Positions 43,258 to 51,787 of a DNA stretch of 64,000 bases are shown here, one piece after another. Below the pieces are notes generated by a model, which worked only from the letters and a program-made list of their open reading frames with translations, ran no database searches and was not told the origin of the DNA. This stretch comes from Variovorax atrisoli 110B (GTDB lineage Bacteria > Pseudomonadota > Gammaproteobacteria > Burkholderiales > Burkholderiaceae_C), in the NCBI RefSeq assembly GCF_000382045.1, contig NZ_KB907457.1, positions 62,001 to 126,000 of the forward strand, written 5' to 3'. The first letter of the stretch is position 1. Every line of letters starts with the position of its first letter. Both the position numbers and the translations under genes were made by a program.

Positions 43258-43791
43258 TCAATGCGCCTGGCAGATCTCGGCCCACTTCTCCACCGAGAGA
43301 TCGCCCTTGCAGCTCTGCAGCACGATCACGCCCGGTTCGCCGGCGTTGCGGAACTGGTAGGCGGTGTTCTTCGGCAGCAGGCCCTGGTGGCCGCGCGAGA
43401 GCTTCATCCAGCCCATCTTCTTTCCCCTGGGCTCGCCCTTCACGAGCACGGCGCCGTTCTTGTCCTTGTCGGCCACCACCTGGCTCTCGTCGAGCTGCAC
43501 CAGGTGCACTTCGACGTCGCCGTCCATCACCAGCGCGAACTCGTCGTGCGCGCACGTGTACCAGGGCGAGGTGCCTTCGGCGCGCAGCGTCTCCAGCACG
43601 TAGATCTGGTTCTGGCCGAACACGACCTTCTCGTAGGGCTTGCTGAGGCTCGCGATCTCGAAGCAGTTGGAGAAGGCGTAGTGCCGCACGTCGTCGTCGA
43701 TGGCTTCGACGTGGCCCTTCTCGAAGTCCTTGAGCGATCCGAAGCGGGTCCTGTAGGCCGCGGCCGGGGCAGTGGAATGGGTGGCTGTCAT
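43258..43791 (-). CDS. Hydroquinone 1,2-dioxygenase small subunit (PnpC/HapC-like)
   Basis: A 177-residue cupin-fold protein ('WYTCAHDEFALVMDGDVEVHLVQL', 'MGWMKLSRGHQGLLPKNTAYQF'), matching the ~18-kDa subunit of two-component hydroquinone 1,2-dioxygenases (HapC/PnpC). That subunit lacks the iron and assembles with the large one. Identification rests mainly on its pairing with the large subunit at 42111. It is first in the presumed catabolic transcript. A candidate LysR site lies 76-90 bases before its start. Confidence 0.78.
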   Translation of the reverse strand: MTATHSTAPAAAYRTRFGSLKDFEKGHVEAIDDDVRHYAFSNCFEIASLSKPYEKVVFGQNQIYVLETLRAEGTSPWYTCAHDEFALVMDGDVEVHLVQLDESQVVADKDKNGAVLVKGEPRGKKMGWMKLSRGHQGLLPKNTAYQFRNAGEPGVIVLQSCKGDLSVEKWAEICQAH

Positions 43792-43866
43792 GTTTTGTCT
43801 CCTTGGATGAGCGAACTCTAGGAGCCATGCGGCAACACCGGTAGGGACCAGTTTGGAAGAGGATTG

Positions 43867-43881
43867 TTCGGAGCTTCCGAA
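43867..43881. promoter_or_regulatory. TTCGG-AGCTT-CCGAA, candidate LysR binding site
   Basis: A 15-bp dyad of the LysR type, located upstream of the pnpC-like gene and downstream of the LysR gene at 44017. Its distance from the target start codon (76 bases) fits an activator site. Confidence 0.45.
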
Positions 43882-43913
43882 TAATCGCTGGGGTTTACCC
43901 CGTACCGGACCGG

Positions 43914-44012
43914 CGCCCGGGAGCGAGCCACAGGGCTCGTTCGCTAGGCGCCGCAGAACCGTCTACGCCGGGCCGTCGGCGAAACGAATTACGCAAAGCC
44001 TGAAGGAGGGCT
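43914..44012 (-). repeat. Degenerate copy of the dispersed repeat
   Basis: The plus strand has 'GGCGCCGCAGAACCGTCTACGCCGGGCCGTC' (split) and ends 'ACGCAAAGCCTGAAGGAGGG'. It keeps the order of landmarks of the 43157 copy but with many changes and a shortened centre. Confidence 0.45.
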
Positions 44013-44016
44013 CACC

Positions 44017-44979
44017 TCATCCGCTGGTGCGGCTGAACTCGATGAGCTCTTCGGGGATCAGCCCGCGCTCGATCAACGTCGCGTCCCAAGGCGGCACGCG
44101 CGTGAAGCGGGTGGCGATGTGTTCGATGAACAGGCGCAGCTTCAGCGCATTGCGCGAGGTGCCCGCGTAGACCGCGCTCAGGGAGAACGACGACAGCTGG
44201 TGGTCGGCCAGCACCACGCTGAGTTCGCCGCGCGCGATGGCGTCACCCGCCACCAGCGTGGGCAGGCAGACGATGCCCGCATGCTCCAGCGCATATTCGC
44301 GCAGCAGGTGCACGCTGTTGGTCAGCAGCGCGGCCGCGAGATAGATGGTGGTCTGCTCGCCGCCGTGGTGGAAGGTCCAGCGGTCGCGCGTGGGGTAGCC
44401 CGAGTACAGGCCCAGCTTGTGGCGGTGCAGCTCGCGCGGCGTGGCCGGCGTGCCGTGCGCCTTCAGGTACGCCGGCGTGGCGCACAGCACGCGCCGCACC
44501 GGAAAGAGCGGCCTGGCCACCAGCTCCTGGGAGGCCGCGGGAAAGATCTGCAGCGCGCAGTCGACGCCGGCCTTCACCGGGTCGGCCACGGCGTCGCTCA
44601 CGATCAGCTCGAGGTGGATGTCGGGGTAGGTCGACTGGAACTCCCGCAGCAGCGAGGCGAAACGCCCCAGCACCATGCCGGTCAGCGCATGCACGCGCAG
44701 CGTGCCCGAAGGCGTACCGCGCGCATCGCGCATCTGGTCGACGATGCTGTCGGCGCGCGCCACCAGCTCGGTGCAGTCGCGCAGGAAGGCCTGGCCCATG
44801 TCGCTGAGCCGCACCACGCGCGTGCTGCGGTGGAAGAGCGGCGCGCCGAGGAACTCCTCGAGCTGCTTGACCCGCGTGGTGACGACCGAGTTGGCCACGC
44901 GCAGCTGCCTTGCGGCTTCGGCGAAGCTCTGGGTCTGCGCGACGCGAACGAAAGTTTCAATGCTTTGAAGGCGGTCCAC
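44017..44979 (-). CDS. LysR-family transcriptional regulator
   Basis: A 320-residue regulator starting with GTG (MDRLQSIETFVRVAQTQSFAEAA in translation, split here by a recognised helix-turn-helix) and the CrgA/AaeR-like effector domain ('GTLRVHALTGMVLGRFASLLREFQ'). It lies just upstream of the hydroquinone dioxygenase genes on the same strand, so it is the best candidate for their activator. The effector is unknown. Confidence 0.88.
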   Translation of the reverse strand: MDRLQSIETFVRVAQTQSFAEAARQLRVANSVVTTRVKQLEEFLGAPLFHRSTRVVRLSDMGQAFLRDCTELVARADSIVDQMRDARGTPSGTLRVHALTGMVLGRFASLLREFQSTYPDIHLELIVSDAVADPVKAGVDCALQIFPAASQELVARPLFPVRRVLCATPAYLKAHGTPATPRELHRHKLGLYSGYPTRDRWTFHHGGEQTTIYLAAALLTNSVHLLREYALEHAGIVCLPTLVAGDAIARGELSVVLADHQLSSFSLSAVYAGTSRNALKLRLFIEHIATRFTRVPPWDATLIERGLIPEELIEFSRTSG

Positions 44980-45138
44980 GGCGGCACTGTACTGCGGGGC
45001 CGCCCCGGGCGGGGGCGCGGGCAGGCGTTGCGGGCGCGCCGAAAGGCTTCGAAAGGCCTGTCATCCCTGTATCGGGGGGTTACCCGCCCCACTTACAATC
45101 CCTGCCGCATCACCCACCCCTACGAGGTCTTGTCCGCA

Positions 45139-46236
45139 ATGCCCAAGAGCCCCAGGCCACGCGCCCGTTTCAGCTTCTCCCCCACCGTGCGCGCCCTGCT
45201 CCTGGCCGCGGCCACCTGTGGCGTCGCGCTTCCGGCGCTGGCGGCCATCGAGCACGAGGAAGTCGACAAGCTCATGCAGGCCGGCAAGCTCGACGAGGCC
45301 ATGGCCAAGGCCGAGGCCTTCCTCAAGGACAAGCCGCGCGATCCGCAGATGCGCTTCCTCAAGGGTGTGATCCAGCTCGACACCGGCAAGCGCAACGAAG
45401 CCATCGCTGCCTTCACGCAGCTCACGCTCGACGCGCCCGAGCTGCCCGAGCCCTACAACAACCTCGCGGTGATCTACGCGAGCCAGAACCAGTTCGACAA
45501 GGCCCGCGCCGCGCTCGAGAGCGCGATCCGCACCAACCCCAGCTACGCCACCGCCCAGGAGAACCTCGGCGACGTGTACGCCCGGCTCGCGAGCCAGGCC
45601 TACAGCAAGGCGCTGCAGCTCGACCAGAACAACACCGCCGTGCAGCCCAAGCTCGCGGTGATCCGCACGCTCTTCACGCCGACGCCGCCCGGCGGCAAGC
45701 CGACCGCGCTGATCGCGGCCGCACCGGCGCCTGCGCCTGCCGCCAAGGCAGCCCCGGCTCCGGCGCCCGCGCCTGCGGCACCGCCGCCGCCTGCAAAGGT
45801 CGCGGCAGCTCCCGCGCCGGTGGCCGCGGCGCCCAAGGCACCCGAAGCAGCACCGGCTCCCGCACCTGCCCCGGCACCCGCAGCAGTCAACGCCTCTGCC
45901 AATGCCGAAGTCGAATCGGCCGTGCGCGCATGGGCTTCTGCCTGGGCCAGCCAGGACATGGATCGCTACCTCGCGGCCTACGGCTCCGACTTCACGCCCG
46001 CCGGCGGCCAGAGCCGCAAGAGCTGGGAAGAAGACCGCCGCGCGCGCATCGTCGGCAAGTCGAGCATCAGCGTGAACATCGAGAACCTCGCGATCAAGGT
46101 CGACGGCCAGAACGCGACGGCCAAGTTCCGCCAGATCTACCGCGCGGACAACCTCAACGTTTCGAGCCGCAAGACGCTGGAGATGCAGCGCTCCGGCAAT
46201 CAATGGCACATTCGCAAGGAAAGCGTCGGCGGCTAG
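45139..46236 (+). CDS. Exported TPR protein with C-terminal NTF2-like domain
   Basis: A 365-residue protein. An N-terminal signal peptide (cleavage near ALA-AI) is followed by tetratricopeptide repeats at residues ~38-175 ('AMAKAEAFLKDKPRDPQMRFLKG', 'PEPYNNLAVIYASQNQFDKARAALESAI'), a long Ala/Pro linker (residues ~195-255) and an NTF2/SnoaL-like domain at ~258-365 ('AVRAWASAWASQDMDRYLAAY'). It directly precedes an L,D-transpeptidase whose own C-terminus has a similar NTF2-like domain, so both probably act on the cell wall. The stop overlaps the next start (TAGTG). Confidence 0.8.
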   Translation: MPKSPRPRARFSFSPTVRALLLAAATCGVALPALAAIEHEEVDKLMQAGKLDEAMAKAEAFLKDKPRDPQMRFLKGVIQLDTGKRNEAIAAFTQLTLDAPELPEPYNNLAVIYASQNQFDKARAALESAIRTNPSYATAQENLGDVYARLASQAYSKALQLDQNNTAVQPKLAVIRTLFTPTPPGGKPTALIAAAPAPAPAAKAAPAPAPAPAAPPPPAKVAAAPAPVAAAPKAPEAAPAPAPAPAPAAVNASANAEVESAVRAWASAWASQDMDRYLAAYGSDFTPAGGQSRKSWEEDRRARIVGKSSISVNIENLAIKVDGQNATAKFRQIYRADNLNVSSRKTLEMQRSGNQWHIRKESVGG

Positions 46237-47756
46237 TGGCAGACATCGTCCGGCAGGGCCGGCTTCAGCATCCCCCTTTTCGTGTGCGCAGCGGACAGCA
46301 GCTGCTCGCGGCGATTGCCGCCGCGTCGGCACTGATGTTCGCGGCGCCCGGTGCCGCGCTGGCGTCGAACGCCGCAGGCAAGACGGGCGGCTCCGCCAAG
46401 GCGGGCAGTGCGGCTCACAAGGAAAAAGGCGGCAAGACAGCCGTTGCAGGCAACGGCCGCAACGGCAGCCGCGCCACGGCGCGCAACGGCACGAACAGCC
46501 GTGTCGCCTCGGCCAGGGAAGTCAGAGAGCCTCGCGGCGCCAAGGGCAGGAAGAGCACCGGCAACGCCGAGCTGCGCACGGCTGCGGCACCAGCAGCGAA
46601 TGCCAAGCCCGCACGCAGGGCGGCACCGGCCGGCAGCATCCAGGAAGCCAGCAGCGCCGAAGCCCGACTGATCGCCGTCTACGAGATGTTCGGCCGTGGC
46701 CAGACCCGGCCCGCGCTGGCCAAGGCGCGCGACCTGGTGCGCGACTACCCGAACTTCCAGCTGGCACAGCTCGTCTACGGCGACCTGCTCGCCGCGCAGG
46801 TGCCCCCTTCGAACTCGCTGCCCGACACCGCCAGCATCGCGAAGATGCGCGGCAACCCGGCCATGGCCGAGCTGCACGAGGAATCGAAGCGCCGCCTGCA
46901 GGCCCTGCGCGACCGCCCGCCGGCCAACACGGTGCCCTCGCAGTTCCTGGCGCTGTCCACCCGCAGCCGCTACGCCATCGCGGTGGACGCCTCGCGCTCG
47001 CGGCTCTACCTGTTCGAGAACTCGGACAAGGGCCTGAAGCTGGCGGCCGACTACTACATCTCGGTCGGCAAGGCCGGCACCGACAAGGCCACCGAAGGCG
47101 ATGCGCGCACGCCGCTGGGCGTGTACTACATCACCAGCAGCCTCGATCCGAAGACGCTGAAGGACTTCTACGGCGCGGGCGCCCTGCCTATCAACTACCC
47201 CAACCCGTACGACGTGCGGCGCGGCAAGACCGGCAGCGGCATCTGGCTGCACGGCACCCCGCCGCAGCAGTTCGCCCGGGCGCCGCTGGCGAGCGACGGC
47301 TGCGTGGTCATGGCCAACCCCGACCTCAGGCAGCTATTGCGCAAGGTGCAAATCGGCGCCACGCCGGTGGTCACCGCGCGCAGCCTGCAATGGATTTCGC
47401 AAACGCAGGCAGAAAAAGAAGCCCAGTCAATTACAAGTGCTATCACCGGCTGGAAAGACGCCCGCGCCAGCGGAAATGAAGCGCAATTGAAGAAATTCTA
47501 TTTGCCCGATTTCCAGCGCATCGCCAAAAAGTCCAATGAGGGAATTTCAGTCGTCGACGACGAAGTGAAATACGCGCAGGGCAAGCGCGTCCAGCTCAAG
47601 GACATGTCGTACCTCCACTGGAAGGACGGCGACGACACCATGGTTGTCACCTTCGGCGAAGTGTTCGAAGGCGAGAAGAGCGGACGTTCCCGTCGCCAGT
47701 ACTGGTTACGCCAGGGTACCGACTGGAAGCTCTTCCACGAAGAGATCCTGGGCTGA
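46236..47756 (+). CDS. L,D-transpeptidase with C-terminal NTF2-like domain
   Basis: A 506-residue exported protein starting at a GTG that overlaps the previous stop. Signal peptide ends near ALA-SN. A basic, low-complexity region (residues ~50-130) and a helical region precede the YkuD catalytic domain with 'GIWLHGTP' and 'SDGCVVMANPDL', which supply the catalytic His and Cys. The C-terminal ~110 residues ('ITGWKDARASGNEAQLKKFYLPDF') are NTF2-like and notably lower in GC. It should cross-link peptidoglycan or attach proteins to it in the periplasm. An ATG at 46203 is the alternative start. Confidence 0.85.
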   Translation: MADIVRQGRLQHPPFRVRSGQQLLAAIAAASALMFAAPGAALASNAAGKTGGSAKAGSAAHKEKGGKTAVAGNGRNGSRATARNGTNSRVASAREVREPRGAKGRKSTGNAELRTAAAPAANAKPARRAAPAGSIQEASSAEARLIAVYEMFGRGQTRPALAKARDLVRDYPNFQLAQLVYGDLLAAQVPPSNSLPDTASIAKMRGNPAMAELHEESKRRLQALRDRPPANTVPSQFLALSTRSRYAIAVDASRSRLYLFENSDKGLKLAADYYISVGKAGTDKATEGDARTPLGVYYITSSLDPKTLKDFYGAGALPINYPNPYDVRRGKTGSGIWLHGTPPQQFARAPLASDGCVVMANPDLRQLLRKVQIGATPVVTARSLQWISQTQAEKEAQSITSAITGWKDARASGNEAQLKKFYLPDFQRIAKKSNEGISVVDDEVKYAQGKRVQLKDMSYLHWKDGDDTMVVTFGEVFEGEKSGRSRRQYWLRQGTDWKLFHEEILG

Positions 47757-47802
47757 GGCCCGGGTCCTAGACCCTCCTGCCCTTGGGGCGACCCCCTCGA
47801 AG

Positions 47803-47836
47803 TCGTGACTTTTTGCTCACGAACTGGGCCTTTTTT
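47803..47836 (+). terminator. Candidate terminator after the L,D-transpeptidase gene
   Basis: TCGTGA and TCACGA (47803-47808, 47817-47822) form a 6-bp hairpin, followed nine bases later by six T residues (47831-47836). Moderate only, because the T-run is not adjacent to the stem. Confidence 0.4.
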
Positions 47837-48180
47837 GACCGTTACATCTAAGGCTCAGGGGCCCGTGCTACGTAACACGTAACGCGTTTGTTCCCGTAAC
47901 GCCCCCGTCCCGAGCGTTCCCCGCGCCGTTACGCCACATCCCCCCTTCATGGGAGGCGCACTGTGGTCCACAGAGGGAAAAATTGGTTTCCTGATCGTTA
48001 ACTGGCTGAGCAGGTCACCCCTGTCTCCGGCTGGCGAGAGGCTGGCCGCTATCCTGCTATACCCCTTTCGGCTAGCACACTCTGACGAAAGACTTGCGGG
48101 TTTGCCTTGTTGATACACGGAGTTACGCTGTATAACATCCACCTCGCAAGCCTTTGTTAACACTCCTGAAAGGGGAAATC
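47837..48180 (+). promoter_or_regulatory. Regulatory region of the Tad/Flp pilus locus
   Basis: 344 bp without a gene. Five GTAAC/GTTAC boxes occur at about 47841, 47872, 47879, 47896 and 47928, like repeated regulator sites. TGGCCG-N5-CTGCT at 48043-48058 has the GG-N10-GC spacing of a sigma-54 promoter. TTGTTG-N18-TATAAC, just before ~48140, is an alternative sigma-70 promoter. The leader before flp is AT-richer than the surroundings. Confidence 0.5.
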
Positions 48181-48369
48181 ATGCTCAGCTCAATAAAGCG
48201 CTTTTTGCACGATGAGGAAGGCGCGACCGCAATTGAATACGGAATTATTGCGGGCCTTATTTCTATTGCCATCGTCGGTGTTCTTTCTGGCGATACCGGC
48301 CTTGGGAAGAAGCTCTCGGGCGTCTTCACCTATATCAGCGACAAGCTCGCAGCCATCGCGACCCCCTGA
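48181..48369 (+). CDS. Flp/Fap-type pilin, copy 1
   Basis: A 62-residue type IVb prepilin. A short leader ends in EEG, then 'ATAIEYGIIAGLISIAIVGVL' gives the Flp motif with Glu and Tyr at mature positions 5 and 6. The prepilin peptidase at 48669 should cleave after the Gly. It has a GAAAGGGGAAA ribosome region. Codon use is AT-richer than copy 2 although the proteins share a ~45-residue identical core. Confidence 0.92.
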   Translation: MLSSIKRFLHDEEGATAIEYGIIAGLISIAIVGVLSGDTGLGKKLSGVFTYISDKLAAIATP

Positions 48370-48467
48370 GCGGAGTTATTGGCACACGGTTTCCCCATCG
48401 ACTCTCGAGATCAGGTTCCAGTATTTCTCCGTTGTACTTTTTGCTCATCGTTCCTGAAAGGTCCATC

Positions 48468-48653
48468 ATGCGTAACTCCATCACCCGTTTCCTGCGCGAC
48501 GAAGAAGGCGCTACCGCCATCGAGTACGGCATCATCGCGGGTCTCATCTCCATCGCTATCGTTGGCGTGCTGTCGGGCGACACCGGCCTTGGCAAGAAGC
48601 TTTCGGGCGTCTTCACCTACATCAGCGGCAAGCTGACGGTCCCGACCTCCTGA
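48468..48653 (+). CDS. Flp/Fap-type pilin, copy 2
   Basis: A 61-residue paralogue of the first pilin. From DEEGATAIEYG to GVFTYIS the two proteins are the same, while the first seven and last eight residues differ. The DNA differs at many third positions. Ribosome site GAAAGG. It is probably a second pilin subunit of the same fibre or a dosage copy. Confidence 0.92.
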   Translation: MRNSITRFLRDEEGATAIEYGIIAGLISIAIVGVLSGDTGLGKKLSGVFTYISGKLTVPTS

Positions 48654-48668
48654 GCATCCCTATCAGTG

Positions 48669-49196
48669 ATGCGTTTGGCGTGTTTGCTGTGGTTGCTGTT
48701 CGTTGCCGTGTATGACTTCCGTCAGCGCCGCGTCCCCAACTGGCTCGTGCTTGCCGGCGCCGCAGTGGCACTGGCCGCACCGGGCCTCGGGATGCAGCCC
48801 TTCGGCCTCGAATGGACCACAGCACTCACGGGCGCAGCCGTCGGCTTCGGCTGCCTGCTGCTCATCTACGCCGCCGGCTACATGGGAGCCGGGGACGTGA
48901 AATTCGCAGGCGCGCTCGGACTCTGGGTCGGCCTGTCCGCGCTGCTGCCCATCTGGATCGGCGCCAGCCTGCTGGCCGGGCTCCATAGCGCCGCATGGCT
49001 CGCGCTGCAGCGCTGGCCGCTTTCTCCCCGCCTTGCACTGATGCTGCAGGGGCCGGCTTCGCCGGTTTCGGTTTCCTCCTCAACCGCCGTCGAGTCCGAC
49101 GGCAGCGCCCCGCCCAAGCGCCGGCGCATCGTTCCCTACGCGGCTTATCTCGCGATGGCCACAGCGGTCTGGATGGTCTGGGGGCGACAGAGCTAG
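48669..49196 (+). CDS. Prepilin peptidase of the Tad system (TadV/CpaA)
   Basis: A 175-residue membrane aspartyl peptidase of the A24 family. The two catalytic aspartates are visible: Asp16 in 'AVYDFRQRRVPNW' and Asp76 in 'MGAGDVKFAGALGL' (GxGD motif). It processes the Flp prepilins directly upstream. A soluble ~45-residue basic tail precedes a final hydrophobic segment. Confidence 0.92.
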   Translation: MRLACLLWLLFVAVYDFRQRRVPNWLVLAGAAVALAAPGLGMQPFGLEWTTALTGAAVGFGCLLLIYAAGYMGAGDVKFAGALGLWVGLSALLPIWIGASLLAGLHSAAWLALQRWPLSPRLALMLQGPASPVSVSSSTAVESDGSAPPKRRRIVPYAAYLAMATAVWMVWGRQS

Positions 49197-49277
49197 CAGT
49201 CTTCTGCCTCTGTCACTGCGGGTCATCCATCTCTCCATTCCCATGATCGCTTGCCCCCACTCTTTCATCCGCCGCCC

Positions 49278-50273
49278 ATGATCAACATCACGAAAATCAT
49301 CGCCGCCGTCCTCGTGCTCCTGGCCATCGCGCTGGGAGGCTATGCGTGGATGCTGAGCCGGCAGGCCCCTGCTCCGGCCGTGGCGGCCGCGGGTCCGGCC
49401 GCCGAACCGGTCAAGGCCAAGGAAGTGCTGGTCTACCCGGTCGTGGTGGCGGCCAAGCCGCTGCCCGCGGGCGAGGCGATTCCGGCCGACGCGCTGCGTG
49501 TGGAGCGCCTCACGATCAACCCCGCCGGCGCGTTCCAGGACGTGAACGTGGCCGCGGGCCGCGTGCCGGTGCTGGACCTGGCCGAAGGCACGCCGGTGAT
49601 GGAGAACCAGCTCGTGTCCGGCCTGGCGATGCGCATCGGCGAAGGCGAGCGCGCCGTCGCGATCAAGGCGGACGAAGTCATGGGCGTCGGCAACAAGATC
49701 CAGCCCGGCGACTTCGTCGACGTGTTCATCACGCTCAAGTCGGACGGCAAGGACGTGGACCGCAGCCAGGCGCGCCTGCTGCTCGCGCGCAAGCGCGTGC
49801 TGGCATTCGGCAATGCGTCGGTCGACGGCATGGCCTCGAAGTCGCCCGACAAGGCTGCGCAGCAGGCGCAGCGCAACGACAACGCCCGCACCGCGGTGCT
49901 CGCCGTGCCGATCGACGAGGTGAACCGGCTGACCATCGGCGACGCCAGCGGCCGCCTGATGCTCGCGCTGCGCAATCCGGCGGACAAATCGGAGCCCGAT
50001 CCCAGGCTCTTCGCCGAACTGCCGACGGCCCTGCAGCCGGCGCAGCCCAAGGCCGGCGATGCACGCCGCGGACCACTGGAAGGACTGGACCTCGCACAGG
50101 CCGGCCTGACGACCGCCGACCTCGTCACCGGCGGCAAGGGGCCCACCGTCCGCCCACTGGCCACGGAGGCCCGCGCCGTCGCCGCCACCCCACGCGCGGC
50201 ACGCACGACGCGCAGCGGCGGACTCCAGGTCGAGGTCATCCGCGGCGATCGCAGCGAAACCGTGAACTACTGA
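49278..50273 (+). CDS. cpaB: Flp pilus assembly protein CpaB/RcpC
   Basis: A 331-residue protein with one N-terminal membrane segment ('IIAAVLVLLAIALGGYAWML') followed by a SAF domain ('VVVAAKPLPAGEAIPADALRVERL') and the RcpC/CpaB region ('AVAIKADEVMGVGNKIQPGDFVDVFI'). Periplasmic; linked in the family to secretin function and peptidoglycan contact. The long frame upstream of MINITK is not needed. Confidence 0.9.
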   Translation: MINITKIIAAVLVLLAIALGGYAWMLSRQAPAPAVAAAGPAAEPVKAKEVLVYPVVVAAKPLPAGEAIPADALRVERLTINPAGAFQDVNVAAGRVPVLDLAEGTPVMENQLVSGLAMRIGEGERAVAIKADEVMGVGNKIQPGDFVDVFITLKSDGKDVDRSQARLLLARKRVLAFGNASVDGMASKSPDKAAQQAQRNDNARTAVLAVPIDEVNRLTIGDASGRLMLALRNPADKSEPDPRLFAELPTALQPAQPKAGDARRGPLEGLDLAQAGLTTADLVTGGKGPTVRPLATEARAVAATPRAARTTRSGGLQVEVIRGDRSETVNY

Positions 50274-50322
50274 GCCGATGCCGGCCAGCCGCCACCAGAC
50301 ACAGGTCACCCAGGAAAATCAA

Positions 50323-51741
50323 ATGGATCACATGCCCCGCGAGTCGTCGACCCGTGCAGCTCGCAGTCACAGGGAGTCCCGCAATGCCGCGCCGAGGCTG
50401 CTGCGCTCGTCGCTGATCGCCGCGCTCGCGATGTCGCAGGCCGCCTGGCCGCTCGCCGCGACCGCGGCCGATGCGCAAGGAACGGGAACGCGCCCGGAAT
50501 TCCAGCCGCAGCGCTCGCTGGCGCTGCCGGTCGGCACGCAGCGTGAACTGCTGATCGCCAAGGGCATCGACCGCATGGCCATCGGCGACGAAGCCGTGGC
50601 GGCCGTCACCATCACCCGCCAGTCGCCGAATTCGCCGGCTGCGCGGCTGATCGTCACGGGCAAGGGCGTCGGGCGCACCACGCTGATGGTCTGGGAAAAG
50701 GGCAGCACCGCCGCGACCACCTACGCGATCGAAGTGCGCCGCGCCGTGGCCACGGTCACGGGCACCATGGACAACATGGCCTCGCACCAGGCGCAGCGCA
50801 CCAATGCCCTCGCCAGCCTGCCGCCGGGCGCAGAGAAGACCGACCTCGTCGACCGCTCGGTGGTCAACGTGCGCAGCAGCACGGTGCAGGTCGAGGTGAA
50901 GGTCGTCGAGTTCAACCGCAGCGTGCTCAAGCAGGCCGGCCTGAACATCTTCAGCACCCGCACGAACTCGCACGGCTTCAGCTTCGGCGTCTTCGCCCCG
51001 TCTTCGCTCAACAAGAGCACTTACGCCAGCGACGGAAGCATCACGACCGAATTCACCAATCCTCTGACGCAGGCCTTCGATCTCCTTTTCAATTTCAGCA
51101 AGGCCGGCATCGGCGCCAACGTCGGCTTCCTGGAAGGCAACGGCATGGCCCGCGTGCTCGCCGAGCCCACGCTGGTGGCGCTGTCGGGCCAGAGCGCGAG
51201 CTTCCTGGCCGGCGGCGAACTGCCAGTGCCCGTGCCCCAGGGCCTGGGCACCACCAGCATCGAATACAAGCCCTTCGGCATCGGCCTCACGCTGACGCCC
51301 ACGGTGCTGTCGAACGAGCGCATCGTGCTCAAGGTGGCGCCGGAAGCCAGCGACCTCGACTACACCAACTCGCTGAGCATCAACGGCGTCGCGGTGCCCG
51401 CGATCACCACGCGCCGCGCCGACACCACGGTGGAACTGGGCGACGGCGAAAGCTTCATCATCGGCGGCCTCGTCAGCCGCACCACAACCTCCAACGCCGA
51501 CAAGGTGCCCCTGCTGGGCGACCTGCCGATCCTCGGCACCTTCTTCAGCAAGAACAACTACCAGATGAAGGAGAAGGAGCTGGTGATCCTGGTCACGCCG
51601 CACCTGGTCAAGCCCATCGCGCGCGGCACCGACCTGACGCCCTACATGCCCGGCACCGCCGAGCAGCGCGACGGCGCTGTGTGGCGCTCGTACTTCCTGG
51701 GCGGCGCGATCGACACGCCCGTTCCCGGCTTCTCCCGCTGA
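50323..51741 (+). CDS. cpaC: Outer-membrane secretin CpaC/RcpA
   Basis: A 472-residue secretin. A signal peptide (~residues 25-50, ending ATAADA) is followed by an N-terminal pilus-binding domain ('RSLALPVGTQRELLIAKGIDRMAIGDE') and the secretin core ('VSGLV'-like 'IIGGLVSRTTTSNADKVPLLGDLPILGTFF'), which is the hallmark of type II/III secretins. It forms the outer-membrane pore for the Flp pilus. The start MDHMPRES has an AGGAAAA site; it gives an unusually long, basic pre-signal segment. Confidence 0.93.
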   Translation: MDHMPRESSTRAARSHRESRNAAPRLLRSSLIAALAMSQAAWPLAATAADAQGTGTRPEFQPQRSLALPVGTQRELLIAKGIDRMAIGDEAVAAVTITRQSPNSPAARLIVTGKGVGRTTLMVWEKGSTAATTYAIEVRRAVATVTGTMDNMASHQAQRTNALASLPPGAEKTDLVDRSVVNVRSSTVQVEVKVVEFNRSVLKQAGLNIFSTRTNSHGFSFGVFAPSSLNKSTYASDGSITTEFTNPLTQAFDLLFNFSKAGIGANVGFLEGNGMARVLAEPTLVALSGQSASFLAGGELPVPVPQGLGTTSIEYKPFGIGLTLTPTVLSNERIVLKVAPEASDLDYTNSLSINGVAVPAITTRRADTTVELGDGESFIIGGLVSRTTTSNADKVPLLGDLPILGTFFSKNNYQMKEKELVILVTPHLVKPIARGTDLTPYMPGTAEQRDGAVWRSYFLGGAIDTPVPGFSR

Positions 51742-51787
51742 CCTCTCCGATATCGATGACCCGGAACATGCATCGCAGGCTGGCACC

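Noticed and set aside
44910..46235. N-terminal extension of the L,D-transpeptidase
   Set aside because: The frame upstream of 46236 is a shadow of the TPR gene. A signal peptide begins shortly after the GTG at 46236.
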